The notes: generated from the letters alone by a model not told the origin. 64,000 bases of DNA from Pseudoscleropodium purum (GCA_963969395.1 OZ017796.1:19904501-19968500); one strand, 5' to 3'; positions 1 to 13,919 are shown, numbered from the stretch's first letter. Numbers and translations are program-made.

Positions 1-3000
1 AGACCGTCATTAGTTGCTCAGTAGTACAAATTGGACTGTAGATGTATCGTGTACAGATTCCATGGAATAGGGAATTTCTTCGGCTCAATTTCGCAGTGAT
101 GAAAGTGTCCACCTCTTCTTACTTTCCTAGTTCATAACACGTGCTAAGGGTATCTGAATCAGTTTTCTGAATCAATATGCCCAATTGCCTCAAAAAAAAG
201 TAGGCAGCTTCAAGTCTATAGGAAAATATAGGAAAAAATAAGGTGGGTAAATGTGTTTATAAATGCCAGACTGTGATCATGGTCTTGCACACTGGCAAGA
301 AACTTAGAACCTTCTTGAAAGAAAGGTTACATAATCATTGGTCTAGCATTGGGTACAAATGGGTTCCCCTTACCTATGTTCAACAATTGACTTGTGGATG
401 TATGCTCTCATAGTTTTATGGGTTTTTTTTTGTTTACTCCATTTTAGGTAACTTTAGGAGATGGGTTGGTCAACCCCTAAATACACATGGCCTTTTGGGG
501 TTTAAAGACATCATTGCTTTTGAAGTATTATAGGTCTAAATGTCAATAAGGGACAAAAATTTCAACTATACAATCTTGTAGTGTAGATGTTGTAGATGAT
601 GTGAATCAAATTTGGAGTCATTTGGCCACATAGATTATGAGGTTATAATGTTTTAGTGTTGAAAAAGGATGCTAAAATTTTCCTAGCAACACATTTGGAG
701 GTGAAATTCAATTTTTGAGCCTATTCAAATGATAAAACTTCAAATTACAATAGCAATACATTGATGAAAGAAACTATCATTCAATTGACTCATTGTGTAC
801 AACATGGTTTTGAAATGTTGATAACTAGCAAAAAGAAGTTGCAAAAAAAGTTGCTCATTCTTTGTAGGCAAGTTTGCTAAACTCCACATTACCATGTATT
901 CTACTAATGCATTTGTTAACATTCTCCAAAGTATTCCTTTTGATTCAACTAGTACGTTATAAATGAAGTGTATAGCTTCTTCTAATTGTCTTGTTAACCA
1001 AGACAATCCACCATATACATATTGTCAAGTACCTAAAATGAATCCCTAGTTTTTGGCTAATTGCAAACCAAATTTGTATCTGAAATCATCACTCTCCTAT
1101 TTAGAACTTGATTAGATGATCAATGTAGCTATTCCAGGCTGCTACGATTTGACAACACTTTATGATGCTTCAAGGTTCCAAATGCATCTTTCCCTATAGA
1201 GTCTGCAACCAATTGTTGGACTTTACTTTTTGATACTTTTGAAAATTTATAACTTATTCTCCAAGCAACAAAAAAAAATCTAGATTGTACTTGCAACACC
1301 TTTCACTACAATTTACTAATTTTATTGAACAAAATTTTCACTATGAAACCACATAGAAGGCACTAAATGTAGATATTGACAATTTAAGGTGCCACTAACT
1401 TAGCCCCTTAGCGCCCTTGGGCACCAAAAGTATCTTCATATAGTCTAAAAGTTCAATTCAAAGTGTAGTCGCTTTTGCATCCAATATTGAAATTTAATAA
1501 AACTTATTGGAAAATTTGCACCCTTTCTTCTAGTTTGTGTGGTAAAATTTTCAAATCAATCCAAGAATGATATATCAATTTTTTCAAGCTATTCAAAGTT
1601 CAGTGGTTCAATTTGAGTTTGCAAGAAACTACATTTTGATGCTTACAACTTTAGGGGCTTGTATCTCCTTCATCCTATATTAGTTTTCAATCAAATTTGT
1701 TGGGTTATATTCCCTTTGGAGTCTTGTTATTACGGTAAAATTTTCATGGCAATCCAAGTTGTTTTGAATGTTTAAGAGCAATTTGAAGTTCAAAATCCGA
1801 ATATTTTTGGACTATGGTGAAATTCGGCAATTTGCTTCTTCTTCATATAATGTTTGTTTCCAATATAAAAAAATTGGGAAGTTTTGAATACTAGTTTAGT
1901 TTGTGTGGTTAAAATTTTATATCAATCCAAAAAAGTTATTAGTGACAAAGAAGCATTTTAGTAGAAAGAGGTTCATTTGATAGGTGAACCAACCTATGAC
2001 AAGTAGAGTGACTTGTTTGCCTTGTTGACATTATTGAAAAATTTAAAAAAATTATATAAAGACAAATGTGAGAAATGGAGTGAGAAATTGGAATTTTATT
2101 TTTTTGGCAAAGTATGAAATTTTTATAAATTTCTTGAGTGCATTGCCAGTCATAGGCCCAAAACAATCTCTAAACTACCTCAAAACCACCAAAATGCATA
2201 CCCATAATGGTCATCTTACCATTTAAAGTAGTCACAATATTTTCTAACACGGCTACAACATTTTGTAACATAGCCACTATGTGAAGGAATAAGAAAATCA
2301 CTTCTTTTTATGAATTTATATTGAAAATGTAGAAGTTCCTAAAGTAGTTATTAATAACTCCATCACCTTCACCTAAGGCATTGATTTTGGCCACTAACCA
2401 ACTTAATGAAATCCTAATCTCATTAATTAGAAAACATTTGTCACAAGTTGATGTAAAAGAATTATGGATCATTTCTTAGGGGTGTGCATTAGACAATTTG
2501 CCTGTCATAGGCTGGTTTACCTTAGATAAAATCAAACCTCATTAACTACCAATGATTGTATCATAGATTTGCTTGATTTTGATGATACGACCTTATGACA
2601 AGTTCATATCCACTTATTCAATTTGTTTGACATTATAAAATTCAACTGAGACATGAGTTGGGATTTAATACTATACTCAAATCTCTAGCATCTAGTGAAA
2701 TTGACATTCATTTTGTTTACTTAGTCAAAGTGGTATGTTGACCAATGTAGATAATTTTTGTTCACAATGACTCAACCCCTTCTAATTATAATTGCCCTAC
2801 CTATGGAGACAAATGGGCTTTTCATTAACTCACATGTATTCCTAACTTGACAAGTGAAAATTTCCCAATTAAATTTATATAAAACTTGAGATGTGTAGAT
2901 GTAACAAATTTGGAAGGGCACTAGAATACATGGATACAACATATCTTCGCATGCTAGTTGAATCAACCCTAGAAGATTTAGAAAGGCTAGTTAGATACCT

Positions 3001-4710
3001 TGAGCAAGTTGATGAAGTCTAGTCTAAGAAAATAGAAGATATGACAAGAAAATTTCTACAAACTAGCATTGATACTTCAAACTTTAGGTGAATAGAGACT
3101 CCAAACTCTAGATTTCATAGAGAGATCCAATAAAACTTACATTTGGCTAGTTTTTTATTCTAATCAAAATTTCCTAACCTTTTCCTTTGGGTTGAAGAGG
3201 GATTGGCTAAATGATTATAGTCTTTCCCACCATATGCATATAGAAGTAGAAATGGACTTACACTTGAACCCCTTTAATTTCTTTGCTTAGGAGGTTGTCA
3301 TAATATAGGTCAAATAGTTTGAATGAGACTGAGACAAGTGCACTCTAAAGAACGATAGTATAGCAAATGTGCAAGATATAATTCTAGAATGTCTTTGTTA
3401 GGAGGTTCAAATTAAAGAAGTCTAAGTTTACTAAAGTCTTAGACATTGGTAATTGAAGGTCACCTACTTTAATCATATCCTCTAGTCTTCAGAGAAATCT
3501 AAAAAAGAAACTATTTATAGAGCTCAACAATTAAAATACACAAAATTTAAAGTATGGACATCTCAAAATGCTATTTTTTTTCCTATTGTGGACACTTTTT
3601 ATGATTAAATTTGAGAAATTTTAGACTCAAACTTTGTTGTTCTCTATGCTTTTAGTAATGCCCAACTAGTTAAAGGTTTTAAGAGCCTATTTTGGAGTTA
3701 GATACATTGGCAATGGGAGTTTTTGGGCAAAATTATGAAGCTTGGAAAGCTTTAGATTTCTGTTAGGAATCAATTTTTCATTGATACTCTTTAGCTAATA
3801 AAATTTAATTTTACTTAAAATATAAAATTTGTTCTTAAATATATACTAGGAATTATGATAAATGAATTTGTAAGTATAGAGTATTGATTTTCTTATTTAA
3901 AAATGACATAACATAAACATATGGACTAGAAAAATTGATATCATGATATTTGACACTAAGATATAAACTTGGAGAGATTCTCAAATTTTTTGAGCATCAA
4001 TTGCATTTTCTATAAATTTTTTTATTTTTATTCTAAAATTCATGCTAATTTTTAAAAAATCCAAAATAATATGAAATTCTACAACTAATAGATGCAATGT
4101 AATCACATCTCAAGAAAATAAATATAAAAAATTACATTCACATATACTTGAAAAATGAAGTTTGAAAAAATAAGAATAAACATGGTCTTTGAAGGTTAAA
4201 AGTCTCTAAAATTGAGTTGACATAGAAGTCTTGGCAAATGTCAACTTATTATGATGAACTTTGAAGGTGTATATTGAATAATAGCCAATGTTGATTTCTA
4301 TATTTGTCAATATAGAAAACCCAAAGATGTAGACCCTATAGATGCAAATTAGATTGTATCAACTTTAAAAAAAATTTGAATCCTAATTCCAATCCAAATT
4401 TTTATGGCCTTGGTTTAAGAAATTGATTGAACTCCAAAGGTTCCCATTGGTTCCTTCATGTTTCTTTTCAACTTCCTCAATTGAAAAGACGTGAATCCAA
4501 ATCTTGTGGTTGCAAAATCGACCCCTTTAACTCTCATTTTCTTTTACTTCTCCAAATTCTTCTATCCAATGTTTTGGAAATTAATTGGATTTAAAAGGTT
4601 TCCATTGATTCCCTCACAAAATTTCAACCCCTTTGGTTGAAAAAACATTGAATTCTTTGTGGGCTTCAATTTTAGTTGGGTACGTAACTTTGAATTTTTA
4701 TTATTTTTGT
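1..4710. other. AT-rich intergenic DNA, no gene seen
   Basis: No open frame longer than about 90 codons and no recognisable protein similarity on either strand. Base composition is strongly AT-rich with frequent short A and T runs. A TTAA-type repeat terminus variant (CAACCCCTAAATACACATGG) occurs near 475-494 and resembles the termini described for other repeats in this window. Probably decayed transposon sequence, but I cannot assign a family. Confidence 0.6.
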
Positions 4711-4840
4711 TGTGGCTTCATGACATTGTTTTTCTCATGGCTTCATTCCACCATTTTCATTATGGCTTCATTTTACCATTTTCTTCTTGACTTCATTCCA
4801 CTATTTTTGTCGTAGCCTTACTCCACCATTTTTGTCATGG
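4711..4840. repeat. 25-bp minisatellite, about 5 degenerate units
   Basis: Five consecutive degenerate units of 24-26 bp share the pattern TGGCTTCATTCCACCATTTT. They begin near 4711, 4737, 4762, 4788 and 4813. The units diverge at a few positions each, so the array is old. It has no visible coding role, although one short open frame runs through it. Confidence 0.75.
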
Positions 4841-4927
4841 TGCCTCTAAAGGCACCGCACAAAGTCAACCATATATATGCCAATATAGAAATCCGAAAGG
4901 TCACTCCAAAAATTGGCTAAACCAATT

Positions 4928-5330
4928 CACTATAGGAACATGTAGATTTTAACATCTACGTGTGTTGGTGACATTTTTCGTCTTCATGGACATCTAAAAA
5001 ATCATGTCCTATGTAGACATGCCCAAAACATCAAAAATTGCCCTATACATCCCAAAAAACATGGGTCAATGGGGTCTTCAAAGGTCCATATGGCTACCAC
5101 CTAAATGCTACAAGTGCACACACAACCACATAGGATTTTTTTCATCCATTCTCATGCATGACATGGCATTTGATGCGACACCTAACGTGGCATCTAGTAA
5201 AGGTGATGTGGCATGCCTAGTCGATATAGTTTTCTATTGACTAGGAATTTTAATACTATTTTTGGAAATGTCAACTTACATGTCTAGATGGTTTTTGAGA
5301 CATCAGCCTCAACATCTAAATGTTCTTAGA
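4928..5330. repeat. CACTA-like terminus and repeat copy 1
   Basis: CACTATAGGAACATGTAGAT starts at 4928 and resembles the left terminus of the CACTA-like element at 8470. The stretch from about 5190 to 5320 (GATGTGGCATGCCTAG, then AAATGTCAACTTACATGTC) is matched by a diverged copy at about 8790-8905 (ATATGGCATGCCTGAG, then AAATGTCAACTAAGATGTC). I could not find the opposite terminus, so this is a partial or degraded relative. Confidence 0.45.
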
Positions 5331-5444
5331 CATCATTGTGAACATCCACATTTCACAGTAAATACCTCTTGCAACGTTCGGTATGATGTTAAAATAGATA
5401 GTTACAAGTGTCCTACATAATCCTTATATGTATTTCATTATGTC

Positions 5445-5600
5445 CAATACAATATACCATATATAATACATTGTACTTTATACAAAGTACACAATACACC
5501 ATACTCTATACAAAGTACATCATATACAATATACCATACTCTATACAAAATACATCATATACAATATGCCATGCACTATACAAAATACAATATATACAAA
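5445..5600. repeat. 35-bp AT-rich tandem array
   Basis: Roughly four units with a period of 35 bp, containing ATACCATACTCTATACAAA followed by TACATCATATACA. Units differ by single substitutions such as AAAGTAC versus AAATAC. Two short open frames cover it on opposite strands, but both are by-products of the repeat. Confidence 0.8.
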
Positions 5601-5939
5601 ATATAGTATATTACATGGCTTCAAAATCCACTTGATGTGATTAAATAGAGTGGAGAAGACGACCACTTTATACAAGTGGGATGGTAGGGGGTAAGACAAA
5701 GCATACAAGATATATAAAATACAAAATTGTATTACAAGTAGAATTTTAGATTGCATTCAAACATATACACGTTTTCTCAGATGTCATACAAAATAGCAAA
5801 AGTATATGTCAATGTCTCTCATGATATTGATGTCAATGCTAATGTATGAGTAAGCGCCATATTTGTTTGTCTTTGTAGACATAGACATCAATTGACGAAC
5901 ATTAATATAGACATCTATTACCTTCATACATAGTGTAAA

Positions 5940-8460
5940 GGGACTGTATGCAATTATTTAGACCAATGATTTAAATAATGTCATACGGTTCACTATACAA
6001 TGTTCACCCATCAACTTCATTGGGGTCTTGTAAATGAGAGGCTACTAGAAGCCATCACAACATATGTGGGCATTAGAAGAAAATGAGGGATATTGCAACT
6101 ACAATGTGCAACTCGTTTTGCATTTGCATAAGACATTTACAACTAAGTGAAATTTAGAACCCATAGTTGCATTGAACAAATTGTATTAGTTGCAATCTAG
6201 TCGCGTTTTTTTATTGTCATCTAATAGTATGCGAAGAACTTTGTCAATGTTTGCAACTTGTAGATTTGTAGATTTTAAAATATTGATCTCAATGATTTGT
6301 AGATTTCAAAATTTCATATCTAACTTCTTTTTAGATTTTAGAGTTTTAGAACTATCTTTTTTCTAGATTTTTGAATTTCAAATCTACCTTTTTCTGGATT
6401 TCAAAACTTTAGATCTACCTTCTTCCTAAATTTCAAAAATTCAATTCCATAAATTTCTTGAATTGAATTGAATTTTTTAATTTCTATAGATTGTAGAATT
6501 CTACAAAACATTTAGAAATTTTAGAATTCTATCAAAAAATTCATTGTATAAGACTACAACAACTTACAAGTCTTATATGTTCAATATAATGGTACTCTTT
6601 ACAATTGATATGAGACAATTGATATAAGACAAATGAAAATGAACTTTGAAAGCAACTAAAATACAATTAAGAAACAACTAGTGTGCGATTTGAAAGCAAC
6701 TAAGAAACAACTATGGTCATTTTATAGTTGTATGATAGTTGTATAAGACACTAGCTATTTCCTAGTCATTTCTTGCAACTATAGAATGATTGCTTTGCAA
6801 TTAAAACAATGTATCAATGTTGTAAAACAACATAAAACAATTACATTAGATTTGGTTCTAATAGAGAGGATTAGAGTTGCATGATAGTTGTATAGAACAC
6901 TAGTTGCATAGTGGTTGATTGTATTGAAAATGTTTTTCTTCTAGCGGGGATACATTGAAAAAATCTTGGTTTTAGATTATTGAAATCAGTACGTTACAAT
7001 GTTGAGCTTGTGTAAATGAATGAAGATGTGAAATGCTCAATTCTCAAACATTCAATGGGACATATATAACTTCAACTTAGTGAACTTCAATCAAATGGAT
7101 GGAAAGGTCCACACCTAAATTATTCATTTATCTTTCCTTTGCATTGCTAACAAGAGCTCTTTTCTAATAATCCACATTGATGTGGTTGGAAAGTTGTGTG
7201 CTAAATAGAGGTAACGGGCAACTGCAAGGTATCATTACATACTACCCAATCTATCTGTAACACCCTAATATGGTTCAATTGTAGAATGATAGTGACTTTG
7301 ATGGACTCCAACTAATGGAGTGGGTTGTGGACTTGGTGCATTATCCCAAAGATGACAAATGGGACAACATTGCTGTAATAGGCAACGATGTAGTTCTTGA
7401 GGATGAAGCATAGGATGACCTTGATATATCTCTATGGTAGCCTATAGATGTCACTTAGAATGTCTAGAGGATAGAATAGGTTGTCTAGTTCTATGTCTTC
7501 CAAAAGGATTGGTGTCTTGTAAGCAATCATTGGATGACACAAGTAATGGTTGTATGTTGACATTAGGTTTGATATGCATTTGACGTCATGTGGACAAAGA
7601 GGGTTTCTTATGTAACATTAGTATGCATCATTTTGTTAATTGTCTAAGGTAGATTTTGTGCAAGACTTCATCATTAGAATGCCAAATGTAATAAAATTTA
7701 TGATTTATTTCCAAAAAATAAACATTATACCTTCTTTGGACATGTCTAGTACTATACTCTTCATGCTTGTTGCACATCTCTGTCCATTGCTAAGCATCTA
7801 GCAACAAATTGAAACTATGAAACCAATAAATGACCCATACAATGAATATATTTGTTTCTAGTATTTGTAGACTAACATAGTGCAAATAAAAGTACTCAAT
7901 GCTCAACGATCATGTCCTCACAAAAGAGTAGAAGGTCAAATCATGGTTGTGTGGACATTATTGATAACATCAACCATTTGTTTACTAGATGTTATGATGT
8001 TGGACAATTAGACCTAATGAATTGTACAATGAATAATGCATACTATGAGGTCACAATTGCAAGAACATGAAGACAATGTTGCTAGTTGAAATATCATTAG
8101 AAATGTCTCAGTGTCTCTACTAATATTTGCAAGAACGTCAGAAGTTTTACATTGAAATAGCCTTGAATGCTAATTGGCATGCCATGTCAACATTTTTATT
8201 GCCATGTCATTGAATTTCCACATCAACAATCACATCATCTTTTTTTCCCAAAGGCCTGATTTTTTTGAATTCTTGGGCAAACGTTTTATTTTAGACCATA
8301 GTAACTTTTGGAGACTTATCCACAATAAAAATGAACCAAGGTTGTTGACATGGCAATTTGTATTTTCTTAGACGATTGTTACAATGAGCTCAAATAAATA
8401 AAATCCATTTTTTTATTAATCCCCCCAAGTACAAAAAACTTTTCAGATTAATTTAATTTT
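5940..8460. other. AT-rich intergenic DNA, no gene seen
   Basis: No coding region is supported. The stretch has local repeats of short words (TAGTTGTATGATAGTTG and AAGAAACAACTA around 6650-6900; TAGATTT runs around 6250-6440), suggesting decayed repeats. No RNA gene was recognised. Confidence 0.55.
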
Positions 8461-8469
8461 TGTTTGAAG

Positions 8470-9721
8470 CACTATAAGAAAATTGGCTCTTTTGTGACGT
8501 TAGGAAAAACATATCATGATGTTGCCTACGACAAAATGAATCAACGCAGATGTCACCTAAAATCTGTCATAATTGACAGGCAAAAAACATGCTGAAATTT
8601 TACAAGACATGGCAAAAATGAACTTTTTGTCCTCTAATATTACATATGTCGTGGTCTTTAGAGTTGTTTAAAATGCGACAAGTGGTGGACAGGTCACCTC
8701 TACATCAACGCCACGGGGTCGGGCAATGCCACGTAGGAAAAATTTTCATCCGGTTTATTGGTGATGTAGCACTAGACATGTTGGAGGGAAAAGTAATATG
8801 GCATGCCTGAGTAGCAAACTTTTATGCTGTTTAAAAATTTTAATTTTGTTTTTTGAAATGTCAACTAAGATGTCAAGACGTTTCTTGAAACATTAAGTGG
8901 TGCATACTATACTTGTAGGGTAAGGTCAATAAAAAATAATTAGTTAAAATAAAATATAAAATACAATGAACAAGAAAAATTGTTGAATTCAACAAAAATT
9001 AAAGAAAACTTACCATCTACCATCAAAAGAATTTTTGATGGCCAAATGAAGGAATTACTTCATTTAAAGTTTAGTGAAAATGAAGGGTGGAGAGGATATA
9101 CTTATACTGAAATCTATTGTTTGTTCATGGTGAGACAAAAGATTTGGGACAATTTGAATGTGGGAGTTTGACTACTAGACATGTGGACATTGTTTTAGAG
9201 ATTGAGATGTTGTTTTGGACATCAGGACGTTGTTTTAAACATTTTACATTGAATATATATTTTTCTTTACATATTGCATATAGATTGTCAATCTCTCTAC
9301 CACCCTACTTGTATAAAGAGCTTCATATTTCATCAATGGTGCACATCCATCCATTTCCCTTTTTTTTCCAAAATGTCATGTGGCTATCTTTTTTTTAAAA
9401 TTTTCACATTTGGTTAGCATTTTACTATAGACTGCAAAAAATTTCACTGATTGACCTATAGTCAAAATGGCTTTACTTGCTAATGTGGCAATCTATGTTT
9501 TCTCAACGAATTAAAAATGATCAATATATCTTCAATGATTTCAAATAAAACATCAATGTCAATAATAGCATCAACTTGTTTTTATAATAATGTGCGAGCA
9601 TTTTCTACAATGTCCACAAAAATCTACCTTATCGGACTTTTTTTACTTTGACATCTCAAGTTTTTTTAGACATCACATACTAGTGATAAAACATCTCCAA
9701 AAATACGAGTTTCGTATAGTG
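8470..9721. mobile_element. CACTA-like non-autonomous element
   Basis: The left end reads CACTATAAGAAAATTGGC. The reverse complement of the right end reads CACTATACGAAACTCGTA, so the first 12 bases match at 11 positions. Each end begins with CACTA, the hallmark of the CACTA/EnSpm superfamily. The 3-bp flanks are AAG and AAA, one mismatch from a target duplication. The interior is rich in GACATC/GATGT words, a possible subterminal repeat. The 1.25-kb interior has no transposase, so if real it is a deletion derivative. A second TAGTG at about 9681 could be an alternative right end. Confidence 0.5.
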
Positions 9722-10641
9722 AAAACCACCCCATCCCTCCACTTTGTAATTTTAAGGTGAGAGTGGGATGGCATTTGATATGATATAAATCTCATATCTA
9801 TATCAGTATCTTCATACAATATCTATATTTCCATACCATATCTGTATCCACCCTTGTATTTGTATCCAAATCAATAACATCAAGGAAGGGAGGATTCTTT
9901 TTAAAAGTTTAATTCAGCGGCTCTCAATTTTTTGATGGAGAGGAGGAAATTAGAGGAAATAAAGGGTTCGCCTCTTTTCAGCTCATTGTCATTGTTAGAA
10001 CGTCTACATGTCATCAATTATGCCTCTAACAACGTCGTTGTTTTCAATAGCACCCATTCCTTGGGACTATAATTTTCCATTGTTTTCTACAACATCTGTG
10101 TAAATCTACATTTAAGGCCATATTCATTGTATTGAGACTTTTGGTAGTCTCATTTTATCTTTGACTCGAAGATAAACCCTTTTATTTCTTTATTAGTATT
10201 TTTTTATAAATAGGTAATAACACCAACTTATAGAATTTCATTTTAGAATCACTATTTGAGCAATATTTATTTTTGGTTTCTATTTCTATTTTTTAAATGA
10301 ATTTACAATAACTAGAATTATGTCTCAAAATCTGCAAAAAGTCTCAATATAACGACTATGAAATTACTTTTGTTGCATTTGCATTACAGACATCTCAATG
10401 TTCATCTGAACCTAGTATGTCCAACCACAAGCATGCTACGTTTGGGATCAGACATAAAAAAACAGGGTTTTTTTATAGTAATTCCTACAAAAAAGTCATC
10501 ATTGGAATTTTTTCATTGGATATTGATAGGAGATTTCAATGCACCAAAGAATGCATTGTTTCAATACAATATAAAGTTATGAAGAATCAAAAGTTATTTT
10601 AGTAGATGTTTTAAAATAGTTTCTTCAAAAATAAGTACATA

Positions 10642-11572
10642 TTAATCCCTAAAGTCTGAAGGCCAATTTTTTTTTTGTCAAAAACCACTCAAAAGTGCCA
10701 TTTTTGTTGCATTCATCCAAGAAAACAAAACAAACCATTTTTTTAGAATCTAATCATAGAATTTTGTACTTCACTTGTCTTAGCTCATGTGGTAAAAATT
10801 TCATGAAGTTTGACCGTATAGATTGGAAGATATTAGCATTCAAAGTTGAAAAAAAAAGTTTTTTTGAACATTGACCTACAACTTCAGATGACTTTGACCC
10901 CCATTTGTGGAATTTTTTTGCACTACAGACTTAAAATTTAAAATTTTTTATGTTGAAGAATTGAATTGAAGGTTAGAAAAAAAATTAAAAAAAAAACACT
11001 TGATTTTCATTCTTTAAAAAATTGTTAAGTAGAGGTAGGCCCAAGATTGAAAAAACAACTAGATCATTAATAGCTCCAAGATGGGATTGAATGACAATAA
11101 TCCCAATGGTGAGATTGTTTTAGCAAGCAAACACAACATTCTAAAAAAGAATTGTGAAAAATTTTGAAAATTGCATTTAGAAATGTATCCTACAAGTTAT
11201 TTTTTTTGAAAAGATGCTTAAATTGCCCGAAAAACAAGATTGTCCTTAACTTTCTCATTATTAATTCAAATAGAACAAATCAAAGCTTTGCAAGTAGGAA
11301 AAAGTATAATATTTTAGGGAGAAAAAAATTAGAATTTATTTTGATATTTTGCAATTTTTTTGTATTGCCCACCAAATTCAGTTTCAGGCTTTTTGTAGTA
11401 TAACTTTTGCTCCTAAGTACCAATTGAAATAAAAATCACATTCTTACATAGCCAATTAATTTTTCAATATTGTGGGAAAGTTCCAAAAAAAAATTCACCA
11501 AAAATTGAGGTTACAATAATGTGTCCAAATCTAATCTGTCCCTCAAGGGGACAATGGGACTTCATGTATTAA
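10642..11572. repeat. TTAA-terminated dispersed repeat, copy A
   Basis: Begins TTAATCCCTAAAGTCTGAAG and ends in a sequence whose reverse complement is TTAATACATGAAGTCCCATT. Both ends therefore carry TTAA followed by an imperfect inverted repeat. The interior (TTATGTTGAAGAATTGAATTG, GACAATAATCCCAATGG) is shared with copies near 13,920-14,827, 49,250-49,876 and 52,320-52,793. No protein is encoded. Confidence 0.5.
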
Positions 11573-12190
11573 TTTATAAGATGTACATTGTGTGATCATC
11601 TCATCAAGTGGCACAATTAGGTAGTGCGTGTATTTCGGTGTCCCTATCTTATATCAACAAGTCTAATTTACAAAATTAGTAGACATATTCATTTCCAAAA
11701 CTAAGCCCAAAAAATTCTTGAAAATAAGTAGATACTCAATTCAAGATGTTCAAGACATATACATCAAAATTAGGACATGGCTTTAGAAATCTACTAATTA
11801 AGTTAGACTTTGAAAAATAATAATGAATTCATTAGATATCCAAAAAGTATACATCAAAAAGTGTTTTGAATTTTTCTTTGAATTGCCAATAAGATTGAAA
11901 AGCATTTATTGGAATTAATAATAGAACTGGTTTGTTTTAAAAATGCCTATGCTCTAAAAGCAATCCAAGACATTTTTCTTTCTTCAATGTACCAACAACG
12001 TACATTTGAGAAGGTGGTTGTCTTTAGTGACCATTCAGTTTCAACATAAAAAATTTGTAACTAATTCCATGAAGGTTCAAAAATTATGAAATGGCTTGGA
12101 TTAGATGCCAATTCTCTTTATTCTCCTAAAATTTTTGTTCAATTTTCAAGGAGTTTAGCTTCCTTGAAAAGTGAACCGGCCCTTAAATGG
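11573..12190. repeat. Diverged direct repeat, paired with 14,830-15,115
   Basis: The segment around 11,980-12,190 (AGTGACCATTCAGTTTCAAC, TTTGTAACTAATTCCATGAA, GGAGTTTAGCTTCCTTG) matches 14,925-15,115 (AGTGACCATTGTGTTTTAGC, TTTGTAGCTAATTCCACAAA, GGAGTTTAGCTTCCCCC) in the same order and orientation. With the copy A/copy B pair, this makes a long direct duplication with an offset of about 2.9-3.0 kb. Confidence 0.6.
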
Positions 12191-12199
12191 TCGCTTTAA

Positions 12200-13270
12200 G
12201 AGCAAACTACCTTAGTTATTCGGTTGTTACGAGGACGGATCAATGCTAAGCTTCAAAAGGATGGACGGCAAGGAGAAGTCGCCCCGGTTGCGCCCGTTGC
12301 GGCCCTCTCCTTGCCGTTCTTTCCTTGTTTTGTTACCTCGCTTTCCTCTCTGACCCCTGCAAGCTGTAATCGGCTAGCTGGGGTTTGTTGTCCTTCACCC
12401 CTGCAACTGATGCATTTTTCTTGCGTCTCCAAACCAAAGAAAAAAGGAAAAGGAAAAGGATGGACGTCATGTGGTCAGGAGAAGTCAGAAAGTGGAGTGC
12501 GATCGAACGCACGCACACATTTCTTTCATTTCTGGCACGCAGAGTCACACGTTCAACTGCAGCAAGCCAGCTAGCCAGTGTTCGGCAATCTCAAGACACT
12601 CCACTTCTGTCAGTGCATGTGGGTACCTTTACAAGTGACAAAGACAAAGACTTCCAAGTTCCAACTAGATTGATCGATTAGTCAGGTCTTCTTAATGAAA
12701 ACTTACAGCAGTTCACAGCCGGCAGGCGTACTGAGGCGATTTCAGTTGTTTGCGCTGGATTGTGTTTTTTGGTACACAAATGAGGGAATTTGATTGTTTG
12801 ATTCATTTGAGATCGACTGATTGCAGGAATTAAAGAGTCACACCACTCAGTCTCCAGTTACGTTACGTTCAGTTAACTTAGTTCCCCGCTGCAACTGAGA
12901 TAGTTCGATTACGAAGCTTAGGTAGTGAAGTTCGATGGTTAGTCAATCCACAGAGCTAGTAAAGGAGACTCTTCCAGCAAAAGACAAGCACAGGAGCCGC
13001 GCCATAAGCTTTACTTGTACTTTACTGTACTTCAGCATTGACCAGGGATCATGATTCATTACTTGCATATGCTTATCCAGGAGCAACCAAGGCCCCAAAA
13101 AAACAATTATTTGGGAAGGTGCCAAAGTTTGAAATTCAGTAGTTTCAAGAAGACTTTTCAGATTTTCAGTCAAAATTGGGAGAAAATGAGAAATTCACAA
13201 ATTGGGAAAGGAAAGGGAAAGATTGTGGCACTCTTACTACCAGGTTTGATCTATACTAGATAGTTCACAA
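12200..13270. other. GC-richer island, no assignable gene
   Basis: Base composition changes abruptly here from AT-rich repeat to mixed sequence with several overlapping open frames of 70-116 codons on both strands. None resembles a known protein and none has a clear start or splice structure. The longest (12,224-12,574, +) is low-complexity Ala/Pro/Lys. It could be a promoter, an untranslated exon or a remnant of a transcription unit. RNA evidence would be needed to decide. Confidence 0.35.
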
Positions 13271-13919
13271 GTAAAGCAGCTGAGTCACTTTTGACCACTT
13301 AAGTAGTTTCTCATATCTATAGGGCGGGTTTCTTCACAGGGTAAATTTTTGCATGTGTAGAAATAGGCAATGGAAGTTTTGCACAATTTTCCAATTTTTT
13401 TCCTCAACATAGAATTACTATGAAATTTTGGCAAAAGATGGTGTTCCTTCCATATTGATGATATAAACCTTCTTTCTAGCCAAGTGATGGTTGCAATATT
13501 GAGAGTCTTCTTAGCCAATTATAATGTGCCACCACTACACCAAGAACCATGCTATAATTAATCATTGCTCATTTCTTTTGTACAAAAAGAAAACATCCTA
13601 CATTGCCAGATGAGGCATTGGTCAAAAATGGATCGGCTCTCAATCCTCTCATAATACAAAATAGAGGTATGGAGTACATAAATTGTTATCCAGATTAAAG
13701 GAATCCTACACAAAATCTATTGCAAAATGCAAAAATCTAGAGAAATTGATTTTTGTATATCTAACTTTAGAATCTTGCACTACCTTAGTATAAAAATATG
13801 TAAAAGAAATTTCAAAAACTTTGACCTTGTAGATTTGCAAGATATTTGCATTTGAAGTGAATAGATTCAAGTTTTTTGCACCTTGCATGATTAGATTTTT
13901 AGACTTTGAATCTTCTTAG
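13271..13919. other. AT-rich spacer, no gene seen
   Basis: A 650-bp stretch with only short chance open frames. It includes the segment AATTTTTGTACTACATAT leading into the next dispersed repeat copy. Confidence 0.5.

Noticed and set aside
5408..5756. Tyr/Ile-rich open frames on both strands
   Set aside because: They are translations of the 35-bp AT-rich tandem repeat.
12224..12681. Overlapping plus-strand open frames of 116 and 98 codons
   Set aside because: Low-complexity, no similarity, and two frames are equally open, as expected in GC-richer non-coding DNA.
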